A model generated the notes under the pieces. It worked only from the letters and a program-made list of their open reading frames with translations. It did not search any database and was not told the DNA's origin. Positions 16,364-21,135 of a DNA stretch of 23,636 nucleotides are shown piece by piece. Origin of the DNA: a virus; IMG/VR virus record IMGVR_UViG_3300021092_000214, positions 1-23,636 of that record, one strand, 5' to 3'. Position 1 is the first letter of the stretch. The number at the start of each line of letters is the position of its first letter. The translations under genes and the position numbers were made by a program.

Positions 16364-16364
16364 G

Positions 16365-16383
16365 GGGTGCCCGATGGGCACCC
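16365..16383. terminator. 8-bp perfect hairpin, possible terminator
   Basis: GGGTGCCC and GGGCACCC separated by GAT. It lies just downstream of the 205-aa gene stop (16398) on the minus strand, with no T-run on that strand. On the plus strand it is followed by TTTG. Confidence 0.55.
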
Positions 16384-16397
16384 TTTGTAACAATCCG

Positions 16398-17015
16398 TCA
16401 CACTAGGTTTTTGTGTATCCTGCGATACGTTACCCAGGTGATCGCTTGAATCTGCGCCGCTGAATAATACTTTTCGGTCACGCTTGAGATTAACTTAGCA
16501 GCGTCACGGTAAGCATCTTGAATCATGGCGAAAGTTTTGTCTGACATAGCAGGAACTTCTTTCAAGTTAGTTACACTGCCATTCCACACATTGTAGGCGT
16601 GACCATCAATGCAGGGAGTGTCAGAATTTCCATCCTTTGCAATGCAATGATAAAAGGCGATTGTTTTGTTTCCCCGTAGAACTTTCGTGATGAGATCATC
16701 AGAATCTAGCATCAGTTCGATGATAGAAATTGCTTTATCTTTGTTTGCACTGTAGGAGCAAACTTTCACAGAATCCCAGGGGAGATCATAACAATAGGCG
16801 CGGAGCATTGTTTCAGCATCCTCCACATTTCTATCCCATTTGTTGTTAGGAGAAAGTGCAGCGATAACACCTGCCACAGTGTTAGGATTGAAACCATACT
16901 TTTCGCCCAAAGTAACACAAACTTCGTAGGCGTTGTGATACCATTCGGCACCTGTCTGCCTGTCCAGAATGTTGCTCTGGAAATAGGTTGCGATGATCGA
17001 ATCGGTGTGTGCCAT
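16398..17015 (-). CDS. Phage/bacterial protein of unknown function, 205 aa, CIDGHAYNVW motif
   Basis: I choose the start at 17015 (MAHTDSIIATYFQ). The open frame extends to 17066, but the extra 17 residues have no supporting signal. Mostly helical, with blocks that look conserved: GVIAALSPNNKWDRN near 49-63, NKTIAFYHCI near 115-124, CIDGHAYNVWNG near 134-145, and ITWVTYRRI at the end. I recall proteins with the same AALSP...W..N and (C/V)DGHA pattern across phages and actinobacteria without a function. The overall layout loosely recalls helix-hairpin-helix DNA glycosylases, but I see no definite HhH motif. Two operator-like repeats lie about 70-100 bp upstream. Confidence 0.75.
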   Translation of the reverse strand: MAHTDSIIATYFQSNILDRQTGAEWYHNAYEVCVTLGEKYGFNPNTVAGVIAALSPNNKWDRNVEDAETMLRAYCYDLPWDSVKVCSYSANKDKAISIIELMLDSDDLITKVLRGNKTIAFYHCIAKDGNSDTPCIDGHAYNVWNGSVTNLKEVPAMSDKTFAMIQDAYRDAAKLISSVTEKYYSAAQIQAITWVTYRRIHKNLV

Positions 17016-17083
17016 GGGGGTGGGTTGGCGTTGCCAGAATCCTACAGCATCACGGGCACAGCGCAACGGGTTTTCTGATCAGG

Positions 17084-17119
17084 AAATCTTATGGGCGACA
17101 TCAAAAATTCTTATGGCCC
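17084..17119. repeat. Two CTTATGG direct repeats, 22 bp apart
   Basis: TCTTATGGGC (17087-17096) and TTCTTATGGCCC (17108-17119) lie upstream of the 205-aa gene on the minus strand, where they read (G)CCATAAGA. Two-turn spacing suggests a protein binding site, but the copy number is only two. Confidence 0.35.
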
Positions 17120-17187
17120 AGGGGTTGACTTCTAGGGGGCAGCGCCCCTACGCTAGAGGGCGGGAGGGGTGGGAAGCATACAGGTAT

Positions 17188-17216
17188 AAAAAAACCACGC
17201 CCTCTGGCGTGGTTTT
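17188..17216 (-). terminator. Bidirectional rho-independent terminator
   Basis: CCACGCC (17195-17201) and GGCGTGG (17206-17212) with loop CTCT, extended by AAAA/TTTT on the two sides. Seven T follow on the minus strand. It ends the 62-aa gene (stop at 17225) and could also stop plus-strand transcripts. Confidence 0.9.
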
Positions 17217-17224
17217 GTGTTAGA

Positions 17225-17413
17225 TTAGAACTCTACAATCCAGTCAGGATCTTTGTTTAGATTAACCCAGAAATGGTTTCTACCGTTGTGACTGGTGAGG
17301 AATACTTTATCCTCTTTGTGTTGTTCTACAATACACTCATCAATTCCGTCCATTAAATTAGCAAATCTGTTTTTTGCTTTTTTAGATACAGGCGTGACGA
17401 ATGCGGTGTCCAT
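17225..17413 (-). CDS. Hypothetical protein, 62 aa
   Basis: I prefer the ATG at 17413 (MDTAFVTPVSKKAKNRFANL). It follows the 43-aa gene stop by 4 nt, whereas the earlier start at 17437 overlaps that gene. Composition: basic helix (SKKAKNRF), acidic Cys-containing middle (DECIVEQHKED), then a Trp-rich strand end (NHFWVNLNKDPDWIVEF). Followed by a strong terminator. I recall related short ORFs in cyanophages, without a function. Confidence 0.72.
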   Translation of the reverse strand: MDTAFVTPVSKKAKNRFANLMDGIDECIVEQHKEDKVFLTSHNGRNHFWVNLNKDPDWIVEF

Positions 17414-17417
17414 TGTA

Positions 17418-17549
17418 TCAGAAATCGATTGGTTCACTGGTCGGTTTCATTGTATCATCAGAAGCGGTGATGGTGTCAAGAATCTGAAGGATTTCTTCAC
17501 CATTGCTACCCTGACGAAGCATTGAAATCAGAATCGAAGTGTTTTCCAT
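17418..17549 (-). CDS. Hypothetical protein, 43 aa
   Basis: MENTSILISMLRQGSNGEEI, then LQILDTITASDD. Helical and acidic. It runs into the 62-aa gene with a 4-nt gap, so the two are probably one transcript. A block of palindromic TCTCGTCGAGATT-type elements sits just upstream (17565-17623) and may regulate this pair. Function unknown. Confidence 0.68.
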   Translation of the reverse strand: MENTSILISMLRQGSNGEEILQILDTITASDDTMKPTSEPIDF

Positions 17550-17564
17550 GATACGTGATACCTA

Positions 17565-17623
17565 GTCGAGATTTGTAAGTGTGATAAACTCGTCGAGATT
17601 AAATGTGATAATCTCGACGAGAT
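17565..17623. repeat. Palindromic element cluster (three copies, one inverted)
   Basis: Partial copy GTCGAGATTT at 17565, copy CTCGTCGAGATT at 17589-17600, and inverted copy AATCTCGACGAG at 17610-17621. The last two make a perfect 12-bp stem with a 9-nt loop. TGTGATAA precedes both, giving tandem units about 25 bp apart. Located between the 43-aa gene start and the KTSC gene stop. Confidence 0.85.
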
Positions 17624-17632
17624 CTGTTACTA

Positions 17633-17848
17633 TCAGAGGGAAGCAACCAGTTGCTCGCTCTTGATCGCAGTGTTGACAAAGCGACCCACGCTACCTCGTG
17701 CGTTGATAGTGCTGGTCAGTTCGCTAACGAATTGATCAACATTGGGCACAGCGTAGGTGTACTCACGACCACCAACGAAGGTGACGGTCACTTTACCATC
17801 AGTCACATCAGAGATGCTTTCGATGGCAGAAGAAGTGAAGTTAAACAT
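17633..17848 (-). CDS. KTSC-domain protein, 71 aa
   Basis: The sequence follows the KTSC domain layout: SSAIESISD near 6-14, a strand pair VTVTFVGGREYTYAVPNVDQ, and the signature GSVGRFVNTAI near 52-62, compared with (A)SVGRYFNxxI in the family. KTSC domains are short, found alone or attached to tRNA/RNA-related proteins, and their function is unclear. The N terminus (MFNF) is the natural ATG with no strong Shine-Dalgarno. It lies between the 47-aa gene and the palindromic cluster. Confidence 0.75.
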   Translation of the reverse strand: MFNFTSSAIESISDVTDGKVTVTFVGGREYTYAVPNVDQFVSELTSTINARGSVGRFVNTAIKSEQLVASL

Positions 17849-17887
17849 AATAAATTAAAAAAGTAAGGGTTTGAGTGAAGTGTTTTG

Positions 17888-17909
17888 AGCGGGATGCTTC
17901 ACCCCCGCT
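17888..17909. other. Hairpin between KTSC and 47-aa genes
   Basis: AGCGGG (17888-17893) pairs with CCCGCT (17904-17909), 10-nt loop, no T-run. It lies 19 nt after the 47-aa gene stop on the minus strand and before the KTSC ATG. Confidence 0.45.
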
Positions 17910-17927
17910 TGTGAACCTATGATAGCA

Positions 17928-18071
17928 TCACCAATAGTTGGTGTCAACCTCTTGGATCGGTTCGATAACTGTCACAATCTGATTATCTTCGTTGAGATAA
18001 TCTGTTGTGATTTGATTCGGTCCAGTGATAACCTGACCGACAATGTAAGCAGCCAAGAGTGATTCAATCAT
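17928..18071 (-). CDS. Hypothetical protein, 47 aa
   Basis: MIESLLAAYIVGQVITGPNQ, then an acidic, Ile-rich strand part. The first half is hydrophobic enough (IESLLAAYIVGQVI) to be a short amphipathic or membrane-associated helix. It starts 2 nt after the 44-aa gene stop, so the two are translationally linked. Function unknown. Confidence 0.68.
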   Translation of the reverse strand: MIESLLAAYIVGQVITGPNQITTDYLNEDNQIVTVIEPIQEVDTNYW

Positions 18072-18073
18072 GA

Positions 18074-18208
18074 TCAATAATGATGACGGGACATTACACA
18101 ATTGGGGTCATTCCACCAATCAGAATCCTCATAATGTTCGGATTCTTGATACTCATCTTCCGACATTGCGGGCATCGGAAGATCATCAATCCAGGTGATT
18201 TCAGGCAT
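18074..18208 (-). CDS. Hypothetical protein, 44 aa, acidic
   Basis: MPEITWIDDLPMPAMSEDEY, then DSDWWNDPNC. Very acidic and Trp-rich, without secondary-structure clues beyond likely disorder. Coupled to the 47-aa gene downstream. Function unknown. Confidence 0.65.
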   Translation of the reverse strand: MPEITWIDDLPMPAMSEDEYQESEHYEDSDWWNDPNCVMSRHHY

Positions 18209-18228
18209 TGGAGTTCAGTGGTGAACGA

Positions 18229-18360
18229 TCAAATCATACCACGGCGACCCAGTTCTGCCCACACATAGGACGGTGCTGCAGCTGGCACACCAGTGGCGGT
18301 GCTGTTCTTGATCCAGACCAGTTTGCGGGTTTGGATGTCAGAGGCGGAGACGAGGGTCAT
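18229..18360 (-). CDS. Hypothetical protein, 43 aa
   Basis: I use the internal ATG at 18360 (MTLVSASDIQTRKLVWIKNS). The frame opens at 18426, but the extra residues lie across the 14-nt shared leader (18372-18385). Ends AELGRRGMI. Small and slightly basic; function unknown. Confidence 0.6.
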   Translation of the reverse strand: MTLVSASDIQTRKLVWIKNSTATGVPAAAPSYVWAELGRRGMI

Positions 18361-18371
18361 GGGGTGTTCCC

Positions 18372-18385
18372 GTGAACTGATGTCA
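18372..18385 (-). repeat. Shared 5' leader motif, copy A
   Basis: On the minus strand TGACATCAGTTCAC, ending 11 nt before the ATG of the 43-aa gene; the same 14 nt occur at 19675-19688 before another small gene, both followed by A/C-rich CACCCC(A)ATG. Confidence 0.6.
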
Positions 18386-18435
18386 TCATGGCACCCATCC
18401 GCGAGAATTGCAACCCCCTGACCCATTAAAGTTTC

Positions 18436-18609
18436 TTATCCTTCCAGCAGTTCAGGATAGTATTCTTCAACCTCTGCAATCAGTTCTTCGTCGCTATAAC
18501 CAGAGAGGTTTTCTTCGATCTGATCGCCTACCAAACGCATCAAATCTTTGGTGCTCATGTTGTCAAGGATGCGATCAATGTAGGCATCCAGAAGTTCTTG
18601 ACGGTTCAT
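18436..18609 (-). CDS. Hypothetical protein, 57 aa, acidic helical
   Basis: I choose the ATG at 18609 (MNRQELLDAYIDRILDNMST), 1 nt after the 89-aa gene stop, rather than the earlier in-frame starts that overlap that gene. All-helical and acidic, ending DEELIAEVEEYYPELLEG. Proteins with this ending are familiar from marine Synechococcus phages, but no function is known to me. Confidence 0.75.
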   Translation of the reverse strand: MNRQELLDAYIDRILDNMSTKDLMRLVGDQIEENLSGYSDEELIAEVEEYYPELLEG

Positions 18610-18610
18610 G

Positions 18611-18880
18611 TCAGTTAGCGTAGAGGGGAAGTTTTTTGCGGAGACGGATTGCATCATCAATCATCTCACCAACCTGTTCGTAAATGTAGGAAGAACCTCC
18701 TACATCACAGAGCACATCTTGAGTGAAGACAGTAGGAAAATACTGGTCTTGATTGTCTTCTTCGTTATACTCAAAGACATCGTGTTGAGTGAATACAAAC
18801 GCAGCACAACCTGCGTTCTCACCTTGACTCTCAATCATTTGGTTGATAGAGTCACGAAGTTCAGCAAGAGTTCGATACAT
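18611..18880 (-). CDS. Hypothetical protein, 89 aa
   Basis: MYRTLAELRDSINQMIESQG (helical), then a middle rich in Phe and acidic residues (FVFTQHDVFEYNEED), and a C-terminal helix (EMIDDAIRLRKKL). The ATG overlaps the 77-aa gene stop by 1 nt, and the next gene starts 1 nt after its own stop. The 77/89/57-aa genes are one polycistron. Function unknown. Confidence 0.75.
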   Translation of the reverse strand: MYRTLAELRDSINQMIESQGENAGCAAFVFTQHDVFEYNEEDNQDQYFPTVFTQDVLCDVGGSSYIYEQVGEMIDDAIRLRKKLPLYAN

Positions 18881-19113
18881 CAGTTGTCTCCAAAGTTGTT
18901 GGTTTTGAGAACGTGGCGATAATCAATGGATTTGATGCACCAACCAGATGCAGTGCTAATCTCATCTATGAGATCTTCCTCATCATCAGCATCCCAAATC
19001 TGACCAACATAAACCTCATTGAGGCGTTCTTCAGTCATGATTTGGTCTGATTCTGACCAGTCATCCTCGTCAAGTGAACAATCAAACTCAATGGAAGTGA
19101 TTTGATACTTCAT
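18880..19113 (-). CDS. Hypothetical protein, 77 aa, very acidic
   Basis: MKYQITSIEFDCSLDEDDWS, then VYVGQIWDADDEEDLIDEIS, and a C-terminal GWCIKSIDYRHVL. Roughly a quarter of residues are Asp or Glu. The layout (strand, acidic loop, helix, strand) suggests a small alpha/beta domain, maybe one that mimics nucleic acid charge; that is only a guess. First gene of the 77/89/57-aa set. Similar short ORFs exist in cyanophages as I recall. Confidence 0.75.
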   Translation of the reverse strand: MKYQITSIEFDCSLDEDDWSESDQIMTEERLNEVYVGQIWDADDEEDLIDEISTASGWCIKSIDYRHVLKTNNFGDN

Positions 19114-19153
19114 GATTCAGAAGTGAACAAATGAATAATAACGCGGGTGCGCG

Positions 19154-19169
19154 TCTCGTCGAGATTTTA
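19154..19169. repeat. TCTCGTCGAGATT element, single copy
   Basis: TCTCGTCGAGATTTTA at 41 nt upstream of the 77-aa gene start. Same palindromic core as at 17565-17623 and 20796-20935. Confidence 0.8.
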
Positions 19170-19170
19170 T

Positions 19171-19190
19171 GGACAGTTCACAGACTGTCC
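19171..19190. other. Hairpin after the 39-aa gene
   Basis: GGACAGT and ACTGTCC with a 6-nt loop, immediately after the 39-aa gene stop on the minus strand and adjacent to the palindromic element. No T-run. Confidence 0.5.
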
Positions 19191-19191
19191 A

Positions 19192-19311
19192 CTAGAGGAA
19201 GAATTCCTCCAGATAATAATCTACAGTGACTTCCAGCTTTGCTGCTTCCTCTTCAATTGCAGCAGTGAATGCCTCATCAATTGACATCACTTCTTGAATT
19301 TCAGAATTCAT
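19192..19311 (-). CDS. Hypothetical protein, 39 aa
   Basis: MNSEIQEVMSIDEAFTAAIE, then EEEAAKLEVTVDYYLEEFFL. Acidic, helical, short. The start overlaps the end of the 71-aa gene by 11 nt, so it relies on coupled translation. Function unknown. Confidence 0.62.
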   Translation of the reverse strand: MNSEIQEVMSIDEAFTAAIEEEAAKLEVTVDYYLEEFFL

Positions 19312-19516
19312 AAGACTTTACGTACAAGTTTTCAGAGATCATCATAATGAGTTCTGCAAGAACCTCATCATCGATTTGACCCAGTTTGTTGACAATCAGA
19401 TTTCCAATCGCAGTGTGAAGGAAGTCTAACCAATCGTCATCATGAATCAAATCTGCTGCAACATCTTCAGCAAGTGCTGCAGCGATTTTTTTGATTGATG
19501 TGTTGGAAAGTGCCAT
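19301..19516 (-). CDS. Hypothetical protein, 71 aa, helical
   Basis: I take the ATG at 19516 (MALSNTSIKKIAAALAEDVA), which overlaps the 49-aa gene stop by 1 nt; a TTG 3 nt earlier is less likely. Strongly helical and acidic, with hydrophobic heptad-like spacing (IKKIAAALAEDV, then LHTAIGNLIVNKL, then LAELIMMISENL), as in small helical-bundle proteins. Function unknown. Confidence 0.72.
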   Translation of the reverse strand: MALSNTSIKKIAAALAEDVAADLIHDDDWLDFLHTAIGNLIVNKLGQIDDEVLAELIMMISENLYVKSYEF

Positions 19517-19665
19517 CAACCTTCTCCTGCAGCAGTCATCAGATCCATGATCTTTTCATGAAGTACAGCAACATCGCAACCAACGATTTCGCTGCACTCA
19601 TCCCAATCATCATGGAATGCAATCAGATCAGCAAGAGCAGAGAGTTCAGAGATGGTGAAGTTCAT
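19516..19665 (-). CDS. Hypothetical protein, 49 aa, helical
   Basis: MNFTISELSALADLIAFHDD, then WDECSEIVGCDVAVLHEKIM. Two helices with two Cys. The start follows the second copy of the 14-nt leader motif by 9 nt. First gene of the 49/71/39-aa overlapping set. Function unknown. Confidence 0.7.
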   Translation of the reverse strand: MNFTISELSALADLIAFHDDWDECSEIVGCDVAVLHEKIMDLMTAAGEG

Positions 19666-19674
19666 TGGGGTGGT

Positions 19675-19688
19675 GTGAACTGATGTCA
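19675..19688 (-). repeat. Shared 5' leader motif, copy B
   Basis: TGACATCAGTTCAC on the minus strand, 9 nt before the 49-aa gene ATG; identical to 18372-18385. Confidence 0.6.
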
Positions 19689-19703
19689 GTATAAGGGGTG
19701 GAA

Positions 19704-19720
19704 GGGGTGCGGAGCACCCC
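19704..19720. other. 7-bp GC-rich hairpin downstream of the 154-aa gene
   Basis: GGGGTGC and GCACCCC separated by GGA, 11 nt after the 154-aa gene stop on the minus strand. No T-run; probable 3' hairpin. Confidence 0.55.
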
Positions 19721-19731
19721 GAGGTGGACAG

Positions 19732-20196
19732 TTACGCTGCTGTCACATAGTTGGGAATATTGACCCGCTCAACAGGTCCCCAACCGATCTTGTATGCTTT
19801 CCAGTTACCGTTCAAATCGAACAGGTATGCATACTCTTCACCGCACATTTTACCAGAGACAAATTGATCAAAATCAGTATGATCAACATCTAACTCTTCA
19901 CCACGCTCTGTATGATACAAAGGTTGTGGTTCACGAGTGTGAGAATAAGACCAAATGCCAGCATCATCCTCTATAATATTGCCCTCCTTATCACGAAGAG
20001 CAGCACTATCCCAGGTACGATTTGTACGAAGACATGACATCGAACCACCATTAATCAGGTCCTGAACATCATCGCGGTTCTGATAATGCTCTACCAGAAT
20101 CTTACCATTGTGTTCAACATAACCATCCCAGTGGCAGTAAACACTAACCACAGAATGATCAGGAAGTTCGTAACCGATGCGAGAACGAGTGCCCAT
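19732..20196 (-). CDS. Conserved-looking hypothetical protein, 154 aa
   Basis: Start chosen at 20196 (MGTRSRIGYELPDHSVVSVY). An open frame back to 20421 exists, but that part is low in protein-like character and full of RNA hairpins. The N-terminal stretch (SVYCHWDGYVEHNGKILVEH near 18-37) and NGGSMSCLRTNRTW resemble a family I remember from T4-like cyanophages and other phages, of unknown function. Ends with an aromatic part (EYAYLFDLNGNWKAYKIGWG). The only member of the array with a long (225 nt) structured upstream region. Confidence 0.78.
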   Translation of the reverse strand: MGTRSRIGYELPDHSVVSVYCHWDGYVEHNGKILVEHYQNRDDVQDLINGGSMSCLRTNRTWDSAALRDKEGNIIEDDAGIWSYSHTREPQPLYHTERGEELDVDHTDFDQFVSGKMCGEEYAYLFDLNGNWKAYKIGWGPVERVNIPNYVTAA

Positions 20197-20421
20197 TGGG
20201 TTGAGGTGTGTTGGACTCCGCCAATATAACCGCTGCAAACCCACCATGCAACCAACCAGTGGACTGCTCAAAAACTGGCACATCATCGGATCTTTTCCGA
20301 TCTTCTGTGCTATTTTATAAGGACAACCAGCGCCCTTAGGGGAACGGCAGAGGGGTATCTGCCTGATCAACACATCGACACCGAACCTGCAAACTTTTTT
20401 ATAAAAAGTATACAAAAACAT
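20197..20421 (-). other. Structured leader of the 154-aa gene, possible RNA element
   Basis: About 225 nt between a terminator and the ATG at 20196. On the minus strand it holds GGCAGA/TCTGCC (20346-20363, 6-nt loop) and a longer two-part stem GCACA-ATCGGA/TCCGAT-TGTGC (20278-20310, with small internal loop). Near the promoter-proximal end is an ACTTTTT/AAAAAGT inverted repeat (20391-20407). It could be a cis-regulatory leader or a small RNA; it does not match any riboswitch I can recognise. Confidence 0.45.
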
Positions 20422-20458
20422 AAAAAGACCTTATGTGCCCCCACCTTGACACATAAGG
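20422..20458 (-). terminator. Rho-independent terminator
   Basis: CCTTATGTG (20429-20437) and CACATAAGG (20450-20458) form a 9-bp stem with a 12-nt loop, followed by five T on the minus strand. It ends the 56-aa gene transcript (stop at 20488). Confidence 0.85.
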
Positions 20459-20487
20459 CCCTTTATGTTATATTGAGGAGTTACCCC

Positions 20488-20658
20488 TCACCAGATATCA
20501 GAATCCAGATCCTCAATATAAGCATCGCACTTCTCACCAGATTCAAGTTTAAACATCTTCTCCCAATTAATATTGTGAGGATCAAAGTCACCAAGAACGT
20601 CGAGTTCCAGTGTGACGCGATAACGATGCTTACGGGCTTGATCGTAGATAGTTGTCAT
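20488..20658 (-). CDS. Hypothetical protein, 56 aa
   Basis: MTTIYDQARKHRYRVTLELD, then DFDPHNINWEKMFKLESGEK and an acidic end DAYIEDLDSDIW. Two strands and a helix are likely. It is bracketed by a sigma-70-like promoter (20711-20683) and a terminator, so it is a single-gene transcription unit and the first gene of the array. Similar short ORFs occur in cyanophages as far as I recall; function unknown. Confidence 0.75.
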   Translation of the reverse strand: MTTIYDQARKHRYRVTLELDVLGDFDPHNINWEKMFKLESGEKCDAYIEDLDSDIW

Positions 20659-20682
20659 GAGAACTTTGTGCGAACTGTAGTA

Positions 20683-20711
20683 ATCTTACTCCACACTTAC
20701 CGTTGTGTCAA
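20683..20711 (-). promoter_or_regulatory. Sigma-70-type promoter for the 56-aa gene
   Basis: Minus strand TTGACA (20711-20706), 17-nt spacer, TAAGAT (20688-20683). The predicted start of transcription is about 15-20 nt before the ATG at 20658. Early-type host-polymerase promoter, consistent with early expression of the array. Confidence 0.6.
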
Positions 20712-20795
20712 TACCTTATAAGAATGTATTGATAACGATGCATTATATATGACACAACGAGAACTTATATGATACCATATGTGGATTCGCCCACA

Positions 20796-20935
20796 TCTCG
20801 TCGAGATTTATGATTCTCAATAAGGATTTGTTATTGAGAATAACCGCGCAGGTCTCGTCGAGATTTTATGATGATCTTATGAGTCTTGATGCACATCTCG
20901 TCGAGATTGTCAAGTGCCCGTCTCGTCGAGATTTT
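20796..20935. repeat. Four direct copies of TCTCGTCGAGATT (iteron-like)
   Basis: Copies start at 20796, 20853, 20896 and 20921, all in the same orientation, spaced 57, 43 and 25 bp. The core TCTCG-T-CGAGA is palindromic around one base. Located in the gene-free region between the 56-aa gene and the plus-strand promoter. Confidence 0.9.
20813..20841. repeat. Perfect dyad, copy 1
   Basis: ATTCTCAATAA (20813-20823), 7-nt loop GGATTTG, TTATTGAGAAT (20831-20841): 11-bp perfect inverted repeat. Related to 21070-21098 at 25 of 29 positions. Confidence 0.8.
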
Positions 20936-20966
20936 GTGCGAATCCTTATATTTTTCTTCGCGGGTC

Positions 20967-20995
20967 TTGACGTTTTTTTGCGGTTGTGCTATAAT
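20967..20995 (+). promoter_or_regulatory. Strong sigma-70 promoter on the plus strand
   Basis: TTGACG (20967-20972), 17-nt spacer, TATAAT (20990-20995) with an extended -10 TG two bases earlier. Start of transcription expected near 21002. No clear plus-strand gene follows before the convergent methyltransferase gene, so the product may be a non-coding or primer RNA. Confidence 0.75.
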
Positions 20996-21014
20996 ACGCT
21001 GCCTAAGATCACAA

Positions 21015-21050
21015 GGATTCAGAGGGATTCAGAGGGATTCAGAGGGATTA
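21015..21050. repeat. 10-bp tandem repeat GGATTCAGAG
   Basis: Three complete units (21015, 21025, 21035) plus a partial fourth (21045). About 13 nt after the predicted start of the plus-strand transcript. Confidence 0.9.
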
Positions 21051-21069
21051 TAAGAGCATAAACCACTGT

Positions 21070-21098
21070 ATTCTCAATAAGTATTTGCAAATGAGAAT
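21070..21098. repeat. Dyad, copy 2
   Basis: ATTCTCA (21070-21076) and TGAGAAT (21092-21098) flank a central AATAAGTATTTGCAAA. Same 29-bp design as 20813-20841, 257 bp away, with a weaker stem. Confidence 0.7.
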
Positions 21099-21135
21099 CA
21101 AGAACAAAAACACACTTTTATATTTAAAAATACAT

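Noticed and set aside
20197-20421. N-terminal extension of the 154-aa protein up to 20421
   Set aside because: The region is hairpin-rich, the extension has no relation to the protein's conserved-looking start at MGTRSRIG, and the first ATG has no ribosome site.
20813-20841. Fur-box reading of the ATTCTCAATAA dyad
   Set aside because: Half-sites TGAGAAT/ATTCTCA look Fur-like, but their order and spacing are opposite to the 7-1-7 Fur arrangement.
20796-20935. CRISPR-like array from the four TCTCGTCGAGATT copies
   Set aside because: Repeats are only 13-16 bp, spacing is irregular (57, 43, 25) and no cas genes are present.
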